From assembly GCA_902522465.1 (NCBI GenBank), contig CABYVV010000004.1, positions 1-64,000 on the forward strand: 64,000 bases of DNA, given 5' to 3'. The translations under genes were made by a program, and so were the position numbers. The DNA comes from an uncultured Alphaproteobacteria bacterium (GTDB lineage Bacteria > Pseudomonadota > Alphaproteobacteria > Methylaequorales > Methylaequoraceae). Shown piece by piece: positions 17,201-25,848 of the stretch (position 1 is the stretch's first letter; each line of letters starts with the position of its first letter). The notes beneath the pieces are model-generated. The model saw nothing but the letters and a program-made list of their open reading frames with translations, did no database searches and was not told the origin of the DNA.

Positions 17201-18514
17201 TTAACTATACGGTCCAAACTTTAAAATCGACCAAATATAAAAAGCACAAAATGCAAAAGCATTGGTTATAATAAATCTTTTTTTTCTATAACAATTTTTA
17301 TAATTTTGCTGAATTATAAATGTAAAAATTATCAATATTGGTACAATCAGACCTGCAGAAATATTTAATGGTAAATATCCAACCAATGAAAAAAATATTA
17401 TATAGATAAAAAAATAAAATGCTGAAGCAATAATCACAGGATTTTTAAAACTAAAATTAATATTTTTGAAGAATATTAAAATATTAGTAAAAAATAAAAA
17501 AATTAAAAGCCAGTATTGTTTCAAAAATCCAGAGATAAAAAATGAAGAATCTTTGTAAAACTTTAACATGGCATTTCCGAATTCTTTTTTTAGGATCAGA
17601 TCTACAAACCATATTACTGAATCATGTTCCCTGAATACTTGAAAATAAAAGTCTGAGTTTATGCTCTGTATGTACGAATACCAAATCAAAAAAGGAGAAA
17701 TAAAAATCACTGAAAAAATTGAAACATAGCTAAATGATCTTAATAGATCATCTTTATAGTTTTTGAAAAAATAGAAGAATAAAAGACAAGAATATGAAAC
17801 TATAAATACTCCATAAAATAAAAGCGAAACACCAAGGACCAAAAAAGTCATCAACAATTCTTTATGGTTAATTTTTTCTTCTACAATCTTAATTATATAT
17901 TTAATTGTAAATACTCCACATAACAGGTTGAGTAATTTTGTAGAAGGTGACCAAAAAAATTGATTGGTAATATTATTGAACACTAAAAATATCAGAAGCC
18001 AAGCGGTAACATGTTCATAATTCCTTATGTGAAATATAGATATATTAAAAATTTCAAAGGCTAGCTTCAAAATTAGAATAATAATAAAAAAATTGACCAG
18101 TGCATAGCTAAGGTAAATAAGTTTTGGATGGAACTTTTCATAAATTATTTCACTTTGATCATTATTTAGATTTATTTCTGTTGTTTTTGGATAATCATTA
18201 AAAAATCCGAACGTTTTGAATAAAATGTCTAATGGATAAGTTAGAATATGAACAGTTGTGATTAGTCCTGGTCTAGGTTGCCTTATTGATTCCTTGTCTA
18301 AGAGCCTTGAGGGATCTGACGCGTTGAGCATCCAATCAGCAGAATCACAATTCATACTATGACCCAAATATGAATTTATTTCAAAGTTTCTTACACAATA
18401 CTCTTCTTGTAAATTATCTGGAACTCGCGGGCCTATTAATAGCAAGAATAAGTAGACGGTTATTAAAGTCCAGAACAGATAAAATAACATTTTACTTATA
18501 AAATTTGATTCCAA
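17201..18514 (-). CDS. Polytopic membrane protein of unknown function
   Basis: This 437-residue protein is dominated by about ten hydrophobic helices. The region between the first and second helices carries PRVPDNLQEEYCVRNFEINSYLGHSMNCDSADWMLNASDPSRLLDKESIRQPRPG, a large hydrophilic loop as in some lipid-linked sugar transferases of the GT-C type. No GT-C catalytic signature can be assigned with confidence. The start is TTG at 18514, supported by AAGGGA five bases upstream; an ATG at 18490 has no such site. The position at the end of the glycan region suggests envelope work, which is inference. Confidence 0.6.
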   Translation of the reverse strand: MESNFISKMLFYLFWTLITVYLFLLLIGPRVPDNLQEEYCVRNFEINSYLGHSMNCDSADWMLNASDPSRLLDKESIRQPRPGLITTVHILTYPLDILFKTFGFFNDYPKTTEINLNNDQSEIIYEKFHPKLIYLSYALVNFFIIILILKLAFEIFNISIFHIRNYEHVTAWLLIFLVFNNITNQFFWSPSTKLLNLLCGVFTIKYIIKIVEEKINHKELLMTFLVLGVSLLFYGVFIVSYSCLLFFYFFKNYKDDLLRSFSYVSIFSVIFISPFLIWYSYIQSINSDFYFQVFREHDSVIWFVDLILKKEFGNAMLKFYKDSSFFISGFLKQYWLLIFLFFTNILIFFKNINFSFKNPVIIASAFYFFIYIIFFSLVGYLPLNISAGLIVPILIIFTFIIQQNYKNCYRKKRFIITNAFAFCAFYIWSILKFGPYS

Positions 18515-18598
18515 TTTTTCCCTTAGATATTTTTAATCAATATATTCTTTTATAATAAGAATTATTTCAAATTAAATTTAATCTTATTTTTTTTTAAC

Positions 18599-18604
18599 TA
18601 TAAT
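18599..18604 (+). promoter_or_regulatory. Candidate -10 box for tRNA-Leu
   Basis: A perfect TATAAT sits 16 bases upstream of the mature tRNA-Leu 5' end. No convincing -35 box is seen 17 bases before it. This is a plausible promoter position, but TATAAT-like strings are common in such AT-rich DNA. Confidence 0.35.
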
Positions 18605-18620
18605 AGTGCTCATAATATAA

Positions 18621-18707
18621 GCCCCTATGGCGGAATTGGTAGACGCGACGGATTCAAAATCCGTTGAACTTCGGTTCATGTCCGTTCGAGTCGGACTAGG
18701 GGTACCA
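18621..18707 (+). tRNA. tRNA-Leu(CAA)
   Basis: The 87-nt sequence folds as a class II tRNA. The acceptor stem pairs GCCCCTA with TAGGGGT, followed by the discriminator A and an encoded CCA. The anticodon arm is ACGGA-TTCAAAA-TCCGT with anticodon CAA, the long variable arm is TGAACTTCGGTTCA, and the T arm contains GTTCGAGTC. The 3' 57 bases and about 60 bases of flank are repeated at 20.14 kb, marking this gene as an integration site. Confidence 0.95.
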
Positions 18708-18767
18708 TCTTAACTAAATGACAGTAAGAGTTTTAGATTTGATATATTGTTTTGACAACAAACATTT
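18651..18767 (+). repeat. Left copy of tRNA-Leu 3'-end direct repeat (attL-like)
   Basis: Bases 18651-18709 (from GATTCAAAAT through the CCA end) match 20144-20202 with a single change, C to A in CCGTTCGAG. A second matching block, TATATTGTTTTGACAACAAACATTT, lies at 18743-18767 and again at 20235-20259 at nearly the same spacing. The duplicated unit is therefore about 117 bp. A direct repeat of a tRNA 3' end is the usual mark of tyrosine-integrase insertion. Confidence 0.85.
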
Positions 18768-18807
18768 GAGTATCCAAAAAAGTGTGATAGGAAAAAACTT
18801 TATATCC

Positions 18808-19791
18808 TTAATCAACTTTTAAATATTCAAAAATGCAATCACTCCATATTGAGTGAAGCTTTTCATTTGGGTGTCCTTCATCTTTTACAATATACTTTTC
18901 CTCAAGTTTTTCTTGATTACAGTCAAGATATTCAATATTGTTTTTTTCAAAAAATAATTTCATTTGCGATACTTTACTTGTAGAACTATTTAAGAATAGA
19001 TTAACGAAAATAATCCCATTTTTATTTGAAATTTCATTCATTTTTTTAATAATTGTATTAGTTACCAAATATCTTTGTTGGTATCTTTTTTTAGAAACAA
19101 AATACATAATCCTTTTTTCAACAAAATGTATCAATGACGAGTATTCACTTAGAGGTATTTTAAAATATTTTGTTACATCACTTTTTATTAAATTTTTTTT
19201 ATCTAATGTTACAAAAGGTAAATCAATTGCTCCTCTTTTTGAATATTGATAAAGCATTTTCAACCATGAATCTTGTGCAATATTTCTTAAGTCATGATGT
19301 TCAACATATCCATAAAAAATAAATTTTATTTGATCATTTTGTTTTAAAAGTTGTTTTAGTTTCAAAAAACTTTGGAAGGTTCCATAACCACCAACACCAT
19401 AGTTTTCTATATTAAATTTTTTAATTCTACTTTGGAGTTTAAAGGAAAAAGTTTGAAAATTATCAACTGCAAAACCTTGAGTAAAAGATCCCCCAATAAA
19501 AATAATTTTTTTAACCGATTGATTATCATACAAATCGAATCTTCCAAATTTTGTAGTTGTTAATTCAGTATTTTTACCATCAGAACTCCATGGACTAAAT
19601 TTAAATGATCCTATTTTTGGTTTCCAACCTAAAATATTATCATATTCATTAGTCTGGGGTTCTTCAATTGTCTTTTCAGAAAAGATGAATGGTTCCTCAC
19701 CAAAAAGTCTTAATAAAATTTCTAATGAAAAAAATAATATTAAAATTGAAAAAATTAATGTTGATGAAGTGAAAAGTATTTTTTTAATCAA
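18808..19791 (-). CDS. SGNH/GDSL-type hydrolase, membrane-anchored, cargo of the tRNA-Leu island
   Basis: The protein has 327 residues with an N-terminal anchor (about 3-30). Block I is KIIFIGGSFTQGFAVD with the probable nucleophile Ser, block II is NYGVGGYGTFQS, and the C-terminal catalytic His lies in DEGHPNEKLHSIW. The fold belongs to acyl or acetyl esterases that often trim surface glycans. The start is TTG at 19791 with GGA nine bases ahead; no ATG is available in frame. It is the only gene between the two tRNA-Leu repeats, so it was probably brought in by, or trapped in, a mobile element. Its substrate is unknown. Confidence 0.75.
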   Translation of the reverse strand: MIKKILFTSSTLIFSILILFFSLEILLRLFGEEPFIFSEKTIEEPQTNEYDNILGWKPKIGSFKFSPWSSDGKNTELTTTKFGRFDLYDNQSVKKIIFIGGSFTQGFAVDNFQTFSFKLQSRIKKFNIENYGVGGYGTFQSFLKLKQLLKQNDQIKFIFYGYVEHHDLRNIAQDSWLKMLYQYSKRGAIDLPFVTLDKKNLIKSDVTKYFKIPLSEYSSLIHFVEKRIMYFVSKKRYQQRYLVTNTIIKKMNEISNKNGIIFVNLFLNSSTSKVSQMKLFFEKNNIEYLDCNQEKLEEKYIVKDEGHPNEKLHSIWSDCIFEYLKVD

Positions 19792-20071
19792 GTTTTATTC
19801 CATTTTGTATCTCTATTACAAGTAAATAAAAAAAGTGGTCAGTCATTTTTTTTTTCATAATTCATCCTACTAAAATTAATTTGCTTCTAAGATATTTGGT
19901 ATTTAAAAGAAAGTAACGAAAAATTTTAAACAACCCCTTATATTTATAAAAAAGTATCTTTGTAATCTTCAGACATCAATTAAAACTATTTAAAGATATA
20001 ACCCCACTCCCTTGATTTCTAAGGTAATTAATTTCCCATTCATAGCGATATCCTTAGAGATTTTGAAAAAA

Positions 20072-20097
20072 AAACATTGACACCAAACATTGACACC
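20072..20097 (+). repeat. Tandem 13-bp direct repeat beside the partial tRNA
   Basis: AAACATTGACACC occurs twice back to back, 46 bp before the partial tRNA-Leu copy. Short direct repeats next to an att site are often arm-type sites for an integrase, which is the reading I favour, though two copies alone are weak evidence. Confidence 0.6.
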
Positions 20098-20143
20098 ATT
20101 TTAGAAAGTCAATGTAGTCAAGGGTTATAGACCCAACGCAACT

Positions 20144-20259
20144 GATTCAAAATCCGTTGAACTTCGGTTCATGTCCGTTAGAGTCGGACTAGGGGTACCA
20201 TCCAAACTCAATTTGAGTAGGGGCTTAGACTAGTTATATTGTTTTGACAACAAACATTT
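20144..20259 (+). repeat. Partial tRNA-Leu copy, right repeat (attR-like)
   Basis: This copies the anticodon-loop-to-CCA part of tRNA-Leu and the following flank, 1,493 bp from the original. The 5' half, before GATTCAAAAT, is unrelated, so no functional tRNA can form. The middle of the flank has drifted, but the ends (tRNA 3' end and the TATATTGTTTTGACAACAAACATTT block) are well kept. Confidence 0.85.
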
Positions 20260-20370
20260 TCTAGTGTTATAGACATTGATACTATACTCTTCATATGAGA
20301 ACTCCAAAACCTAGATCCGAAAACAATCTTCAATTAAATCTATAAACAATATTCTGAAAAAATTTTAATT

Positions 20371-21540
20371 CTAGAAAAATAAATAAAATAAAGATACGAA
20401 ATCTTCCTGATTTTCCTGTTGAAATAGTAATTTTTCTTCATTATCTAAAATCTTTTTATTCCAATAATATCTTGTTATCAAAGACATTATGTTAATGAAA
20501 TCGTTTGTGCTCATGCTTCTTTTATGAATTGAACTAAAAATTAGTAATAATTTTGTTATTAATGCTACAAAAAAAATCAAATTAAAGTGTTCTTTAGCAT
20601 CTAAGTCTCTATTTGTTAGAAAAGAAATTCTAGAAAAGATCTCATGAATAAAATATTTTTTAAAGAGGTTGTCATATACGCTTTCAAATTTTTCAACAAT
20701 AAGATTTCTATTTTTAGAGAATTTAAAAATTAAATCTTTTGAATTCATTTCTATAAAACTCAACTGATAAATTTCATTTACAAAATCTGAAAGTTTATTT
20801 TGCATTTTCTTTTTTTTGAAATTTTTCAGTACATTCTTTACAAAAACAATTTGCTGATCATTATTTTCACAAATTTCAAAATTATGTTTAAGGAAAAATA
20901 ACTTTATATAATTAAATACCTCTTTGGTCTGATTTATATTTAAGTGATTGTTCTTGAGCTCTTTGATAATTATGTTTGTAATTGACAAACAGACTTTTAG
21001 AGAAATATTTTTGTTGTTAAAAATTTGATATAACAAATTAAAAACTTTTTCTGAGTTAACTGCATATTGATCGTTTCTAAATTCATTAGGAATCAATTTT
21101 ATATTTTCATTTTTGTACTCCTCATTATCATCATTAACTATTTTTAAATTATCTATGTCAGAAAATACTAATCTTGAAACCTCTGGGCAACTTAATGATA
21201 AAGATTTGAGTTTTTTAGAACCAAAATTAATTTCTGTTCTCGGAAAATTTGAACATACTGGAGATAATAATTCCTTTGAATAATTTTTCTGAACTTGACA
21301 CAAATTTTCTGAATCTAAAAAAACACATCTTCCATTTTTTTTTGTTCTATGAATTACTGCAAATTTATCAAATGTTGGATTTTCATTTTTTGAAATACCC
21401 TTTCCTAAGTTCTTGTCTTTATGTGAAATATATTTTGCGAAAGTTTCAACATCTAAGTCAATTCTCCACCCAATACAACAAGAGTTTGGACATTTAGAGC
21501 CAATACATTCGAACTTATCATAATATGCTGTTTTGACCAT
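20371..21540 (-). CDS. FliB-family (flagellin lysine N-methylase-like) cysteine-cluster protein
   Basis: The N-terminus FECIGSKCPNSCCIGWRIDLD (Cys12, Cys17, Cys21, Cys22) and the later GRCVFLDSENLCQVQKNYSKELLSPVCSNFPR are the two cysteine blocks of the FliB family. The founding members methylate lysines in flagellin. No flagellar gene is seen here, so the target is open. I use ATG 21540 (MVKTAYYDKFEC) rather than the TTG at 21555, because conserved sequence starts right after it and the overlap with the upstream ORF disappears. The remaining 250 residues are poorly conserved and Lys/Asn-rich. Confidence 0.78.
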   Translation of the reverse strand: MVKTAYYDKFECIGSKCPNSCCIGWRIDLDVETFAKYISHKDKNLGKGISKNENPTFDKFAVIHRTKKNGRCVFLDSENLCQVQKNYSKELLSPVCSNFPRTEINFGSKKLKSLSLSCPEVSRLVFSDIDNLKIVNDDNEEYKNENIKLIPNEFRNDQYAVNSEKVFNLLYQIFNNKNISLKVCLSITNIIIKELKNNHLNINQTKEVFNYIKLFFLKHNFEICENNDQQIVFVKNVLKNFKKKKMQNKLSDFVNEIYQLSFIEMNSKDLIFKFSKNRNLIVEKFESVYDNLFKKYFIHEIFSRISFLTNRDLDAKEHFNLIFFVALITKLLLIFSSIHKRSMSTNDFINIMSLITRYYWNKKILDNEEKLLFQQENQEDFVSLFYLFF

Positions 21541-21548
21541 AAACTTGG

Positions 21549-21845
21549 TCAGCAATTATTATACCAATGTATAGAGTTAAAATACAATATTTCATTTTTT
21601 CGAGAAGGTTTAAAAATTTTACATTTTTTAAAATACCATATATAAAATTTACCCATTTTATCGTAATCTGACCTTAAACCTACATAAAGAACATCTCCAG
21701 TTATATTTTTGCACTCTTCTCTTAGAAAAAAATTTGCTTCTTTTCTTGAAATGGATGGTTGTTTTTCTTTTCGAAAAAAATAATAAACCTTTTTAAGAAG
21801 AATCGATTTAGCTAAAAATTTATGAGATAAACTTATAAAATTCAT
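21549..21845 (-). CDS. Short ORF resembling the start of a methyltransferase, probably truncated
   Basis: The 98-residue frame contains ECKNITGDVLYVGLRSDYDKMGKFYIWYFKKCKIFKPSRK, which looks like motif I (GxVLxVGxxxD) of a small class I methyltransferase. The frame then ends 40 residues later without the other motifs, less than half of the usual length. It may be a decayed gene or an unrelated small protein. It lies just upstream of the FliB-family gene on the same strand, 8 bp from its ATG. Confidence 0.4.
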   Translation of the reverse strand: MNFISLSHKFLAKSILLKKVYYFFRKEKQPSISRKEANFFLREECKNITGDVLYVGLRSDYDKMGKFYIWYFKKCKIFKPSRKNEILYFNSIHWYNNC

Positions 21846-21937
21846 AGAATAAAAAATATAAATAATAACAAATGCACAACAAGTATAAAATTAATTAATT
21901 TGATTTAATAATAAAAACTTTATTAAATACTAAAAAG

Positions 21938-24427
21938 TTATCCATTTCTTAATAGAGAATAAGCACTAAAGTTTATATAATTTCTATTTGAAAATAATAA
22001 TGTCACCACTAGGATTAATAAAAATAGGCTTGAGATAATTAAAGGAACTGTGAAAGAAAAATACCAACTAATACTAAAATAATTTATTATAAAAAAGTAC
22101 GCGAATGCTACAGAAAATGCTAAAGAAGTTATTAAAATAGGTATAGATAATATTAAAGATTCAAAAATTATTAACCTAATAATATTTGATTTCTCAAGCC
22201 CTAGAATACTTAAAACTAAATTTTGATATACTTTTAAATTTCCTACTACGCTTATAGCATTGGATATAACAATTAGTCCGATTAATATAACAACACCGGA
22301 AATCAGAATGCTAACAACAAATAATTTGTTTAAAAAGTTTTTTGTTTTTTTTATATACTCAGATACTTTGATATAGGTCATTGTCGGTAATTGATTTATT
22401 AAGTTACTTAAATTTACTAATTCATCGTCTTTAAATTTTACAGTAGACAAAAATTCGTGAGGAATTTTTGAAGCATATTGGGGATTGAATAATATTGCAA
22501 AATTAATGTTTAAATCTTTATAATCAACTTTTCTAAAGTTTGTAATAGTCCCTGTGACAGAATTACCATAGATATTAAATGTCATCGAATCACCAATTCT
22601 TAGGTTCAGATCACTGGCAACTTTAAAATCTAAAGAAATTTTCAGATCGCTTTCTTTGTCTGAATCCCACCACTTACCCTTTGTAATTGGATTATTAATT
22701 GGCGGATCCTTTACCCATGATATTCTTCTCTCGCCATTTATAAACCAAAAACTTTTATTATTTTCATCTATAATTTCTTTCGGTTTTTTATTATTTATTG
22801 CCTCTATTCTTGCGGATATCATTGGTACAATAATTTTCGTTGCATCAAAATCAATCTCTCTAATCTGCTCTGAAAATAAACTCAAATCATTTTGTTGAAT
22901 TCCTAAAAAGAAATAATGTGGAGCATTTTTCGGTATCGAAGTATTTAATTCTTTATTTATATTAGAAGATAGAATCCCAAGAAAAAATAGCACATTTATT
23001 CCTAATCCCATCGTCATAATTATTATGGAATTCAGACCTTGATGTGCTTTTAAATTTTTAATTCCCATTTTTATCGATATATTTTGAATACTTTTAATTC
23101 TATTTAAAAATAAAATATAGACCTTGGATAAAAAGAAGTAGAAAAAACTAATAATTATGAAAAATAAGAAAAATATAGCTGTTTGTAGTGGTTTAACATT
23201 TAAAATACAAAAAGAAAAAATAAATATGGTTAAAAAAACTCCAATTTCAAAAAATGATTTTCTACTGTAAACCAAATTCAGGTTTGATTTACTATTCCTA
23301 AATAAATCTGCTACTTTAATTTGGTCAATACTATTTAAAACTGGTTTAGCGAATATAAAGAATATTAAAATACTAAAAAATAAAATTGTTAAGAACTCAT
23401 AGATTTTAAATTTGACCTTTAATTGAATATTTAGAAAATTTAAAAGACTATGATCTAAAATAGAAATTGTAAGTAAACTAAATATGTAAGCAAAAAAAGA
23501 ACAAAGAATAAGTATAATTAGTATTTGTAGGTAGTATAGCAATTTAATATTCTCAGAACTTAGTCCTAGTGACTTGTAAATCGCGATCTTAAATTGATTG
23601 TCACTTAAAAATGAAAATAATGAATTTTTTAATCCTACGCCAGACATAAGAATTGCTGATGCTGAGATTATAGATAAAAAATAAATAAAGTTTTCAATAG
23701 CTTTTTTCAAATTTTGACTTACATCATCTGGATATTTGATTTCTATATTTTTATTTTTACTTAAGTTATTTAATTGTTCTTGATTATTTTTCTTTTTCAA
23801 AAGTTTATACTTAAAAATAAAAAAACTTCCTAAGTTGTTAATTTTCATATCTTCAAAGCTAGATTCATTTATTAATGCTTGATCACCAAAAAGAAAAAAA
23901 CCTCCAATATCTGGGAGACTTTCTATAACTCCAATAACTTCAAGTGAAGTGTTTTGTATTGTTATTTTTTCACCAAGTCTTAAATCAAGATTATTTTGGG
24001 TGGTTTTGTCAATCAGAATTGTGTTTGGTTTGCTTTTAAGTAATTTTAGTGAATCAACAGGCTCAACAATTACATTTCCAATAAGCGGATAGAAGTTATC
24101 AATTACTTTAATTCTTGTTGTTTTGCTTTCCTCATGGTTAGTTCTTATGATAGAAGTAAATTCGATAATCTTAGTCATAAAAAAACTTTCTTGTAATTCA
24201 TCCAATAATTTGATGTCTAAGGCTTCATTTTTTGTAGATAATTCCACATCACCTCCAAGAAGAACTCTTGAATTATTGTTTATTTGACTTTCTATACTAT
24301 TTTTAAGAATTGTGACTGACGAAAAGATTAATAAGCTTATAAAAATTGCAAAGAATACTTTTGTAATCTTTGATTTATTTTTATTAAGCTCTTTTATAAA
24401 AAAATAAATATATTTAGAAAAAATCAT
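21938..24427 (-). CDS. ABC transporter permease, FtsX/YbbP type
   Basis: This protein of about 829 residues has an N-terminal helix, a large periplasmic domain (RVLLGGDVELSTKNEALD onward), a three-helix FtsX block around residues 250-370, a central helix pair near 395-440, a second periplasmic domain and a C-terminal FtsX block. That double layout is that of YbbP, the partner of YbbA. Such systems are thought to extract or remodel envelope lipids or lipoproteins rather than import solutes. I choose ATG 24427, two bases after the ATPase stop; the ORF-track TTG at 24445 would overlap the ATPase gene. Confidence 0.83.
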   Translation of the reverse strand: MIFSKYIYFFIKELNKNKSKITKVFFAIFISLLIFSSVTILKNSIESQINNNSRVLLGGDVELSTKNEALDIKLLDELQESFFMTKIIEFTSIIRTNHEESKTTRIKVIDNFYPLIGNVIVEPVDSLKLLKSKPNTILIDKTTQNNLDLRLGEKITIQNTSLEVIGVIESLPDIGGFFLFGDQALINESSFEDMKINNLGSFFIFKYKLLKKKNNQEQLNNLSKNKNIEIKYPDDVSQNLKKAIENFIYFLSIISASAILMSGVGLKNSLFSFLSDNQFKIAIYKSLGLSSENIKLLYYLQILIILILCSFFAYIFSLLTISILDHSLLNFLNIQLKVKFKIYEFLTILFFSILIFFIFAKPVLNSIDQIKVADLFRNSKSNLNLVYSRKSFFEIGVFLTIFIFSFCILNVKPLQTAIFFLFFIIISFFYFFLSKVYILFLNRIKSIQNISIKMGIKNLKAHQGLNSIIIMTMGLGINVLFFLGILSSNINKELNTSIPKNAPHYFFLGIQQNDLSLFSEQIREIDFDATKIIVPMISARIEAINNKKPKEIIDENNKSFWFINGERRISWVKDPPINNPITKGKWWDSDKESDLKISLDFKVASDLNLRIGDSMTFNIYGNSVTGTITNFRKVDYKDLNINFAILFNPQYASKIPHEFLSTVKFKDDELVNLSNLINQLPTMTYIKVSEYIKKTKNFLNKLFVVSILISGVVILIGLIVISNAISVVGNLKVYQNLVLSILGLEKSNIIRLIIFESLILSIPILITSLAFSVAFAYFFIINYFSISWYFSFTVPLIISSLFLLILVVTLLFSNRNYINFSAYSLLRNG

Positions 24428-24429
24428 GT

Positions 24430-25098
24430 TCAAATTTTTATGCAACCATCAAGTAACTTTATTACTTTGTCACACTTTTTTGCTAAATTCATATTGTGAG
24501 TTACTAAAATCAAACTAATTTTTTTTTTGCAAGAATAATCTAAAAGTATATTAGATACGAGTTCTGTATTTTTTTTATCTAAATTTCCAGTGGGTTCGTC
24601 CGCTAAAATAATTTCAGGGTTAAATGAAATTGCTCTGGCAATTGCCACTCTTTGCTGTTCCCCACCAGATAGTTCAGAAGGAAAATTGTTTTTTCTATTA
24701 CCAAGTCCTATCTCCTCAAGGAGTAAACTAGCTTTTATCTCTTCATCATTGATTTTGTTCAATTGCATTGGAAACATAACATTTTCAAGTGCAGTATAGT
24801 TTGGTATCAGATAAAATTGTTGAAAAATTAATCCAATTTTCTTTTTTCTTATTTGTGTTTTCTTTTTCTCAGAAATTTTAGAAAAATTTTCATTATCAAA
24901 GAATATTGAACCTGAGGTTGGTTTTTCTAAGCCAGACATTAGCATCAAAAGACTTGTTTTTCCAGAACCACTCTCACCAATTATGGCTACTCTTTCATTT
25001 TTATTTATTTTGAAATTTATATTTTTTAAAACCTTGATTTCGTTTCCATTTAAGTGATAGTTAAGATTGATGTTTGCTAATTTATATAAATTTTTCAT
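24430..25098 (-). CDS. ABC transporter ATP-binding protein, YbbA/LolD type
   Basis: The 222-residue ATPase has the Walker A GESGSGKT (near residue 42), Q-loop LIFQQFYLIPNYTALENV, signature LSGGEQQRVAIARA, Walker B IILADEPTGNLD and the H-loop LILVTHN. The sequence ...PTSGSIFFDNENF and the adjoining FtsX-type permease place it in the MacB/LolD/YbbA group. Its 5' end overlaps that of the divergent tesA gene by 29 bases, an arrangement that fits the common ybbA-tesA neighbourhood in Proteobacteria. Confidence 0.92.
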   Translation of the reverse strand: MKNLYKLANINLNYHLNGNEIKVLKNINFKINKNERVAIIGESGSGKTSLLMLMSGLEKPTSGSIFFDNENFSKISEKKKTQIRKKKIGLIFQQFYLIPNYTALENVMFPMQLNKINDEEIKASLLLEEIGLGNRKNNFPSELSGGEQQRVAIARAISFNPEIILADEPTGNLDKKNTELVSNILLDYSCKKKISLILVTHNMNLAKKCDKVIKLLDGCIKI

Positions 25099-25711
25099 TA
25101 TAAAGAGTCTCTTTGTATTAATTATTGGGGTAAACCTTATACCAACAAAAGTTTATTGTAACCAAAAAATTACATTGTTTGGTGACAGTTTAATGTCTGG
25201 GTATGGCCTAGATGAAGAATTTCATTTATCTACTATTTTAGAAAATAATCTTAAGCTGAAAGGGTTTGATGTGACTGTAATAAATGCAAGTGTATCAGGA
25301 GATACAACTTCTGGAGGACTTAATAGATTGAAATGGCTACTTGAGAAAATAGATTCAGATATTGTCATTGTATGTCTTGGTGCTAATGATATGTTACGAG
25401 GAATTAAACCAAATCTTATAAAACAAAATTTAAATAAAATTATGGAAATTTTAAAGGAACAAAATGTAACTGTTCTTTTAGCTGGAATGCTTGCTCAGGA
25501 AACATTCGGAGAAGAATATAAAAAAAAATTTGATAAAATATATCCAGAACTTGCAAAAAAGTTTAACGTCGCTTTTTTACCTTTCCTTTTAGATGGAGTT
25601 GCACTTAACCCTGAATTAAATTTAAAAGATGGAAAACATCCTAATCATGAAGGGATAAAACTGATTAGTAAAAACTTAGAAAAGAAATTAATTGATCTCT
25701 TTAGGGATTAA
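25070..25711 (+). CDS. tesA: Arylesterase / acyl-CoA thioesterase I, GDSL family
   Basis: A signal peptide (about residues 1-29, ending near KVYC) precedes the SGNH domain. Block I is ITLFGDSLMSGYGLDEE, block II VINASVSGDTTSGGLNRLKW, block III VCLGANDMLRGI, and block V DGKHPNHEGIKLISK supplies Asp and His. It is the TesA-type periplasmic esterase/thioesterase. I take ATG 25070; the ORF track adds a TTG codon in front. The gene is divergent from the YbbA-type ATPase gene and their first codons overlap. Confidence 0.9.
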   Translation: MFANLYKFFIIKSLFVLIIGVNLIPTKVYCNQKITLFGDSLMSGYGLDEEFHLSTILENNLKLKGFDVTVINASVSGDTTSGGLNRLKWLLEKIDSDIVIVCLGANDMLRGIKPNLIKQNLNKIMEILKEQNVTVLLAGMLAQETFGEEYKKKFDKIYPELAKKFNVAFLPFLLDGVALNPELNLKDGKHPNHEGIKLISKNLEKKLIDLFRD

Positions 25712-25848
25712 TCTATTTAAAAATGTTTGTTATAATATAAACCTATTAGCCCATTGAACTTTTACTCAATTATCTTAAATTTTATCTTTAAGCATTTAGA
25801 TAATTATTTTATGAATTATCTAGTCTTAAATTAGAATTATTATTTTAA

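Larger units (their letters stand above)
19792..20370. other. Gene-free spacer at the right end of the tRNA-Leu island
   Basis: No coding frame with recognisable protein similarity is visible on either strand. The stretch holds a 7-bp inverted repeat, TCTAAGG (20018-20024) with CCTTAGA (20052-20058), a tandem 13-bp repeat at 20072-20097, and the partial tRNA-Leu copy at 20144-20202. The last 110 bases before the FliB-family stop show nothing further. There is no intact integrase gene. Confidence 0.7.

Noticed and set aside
20144-20202. A second tRNA-Leu gene
   Set aside because: Only the 3' portion is copied; the acceptor 5' strand and D arm are unrelated, so no tRNA can fold.
18651-20259. 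Active prophage or integrative element
   Set aside because: Only tRNA repeats and one hydrolase gene are present; no integrase, phage or mobilisation gene is seen.
20371-21540. Evidence for flagellar motility
   Set aside because: A FliB-family protein alone does not show flagella; no structural flagellar gene is in the window.
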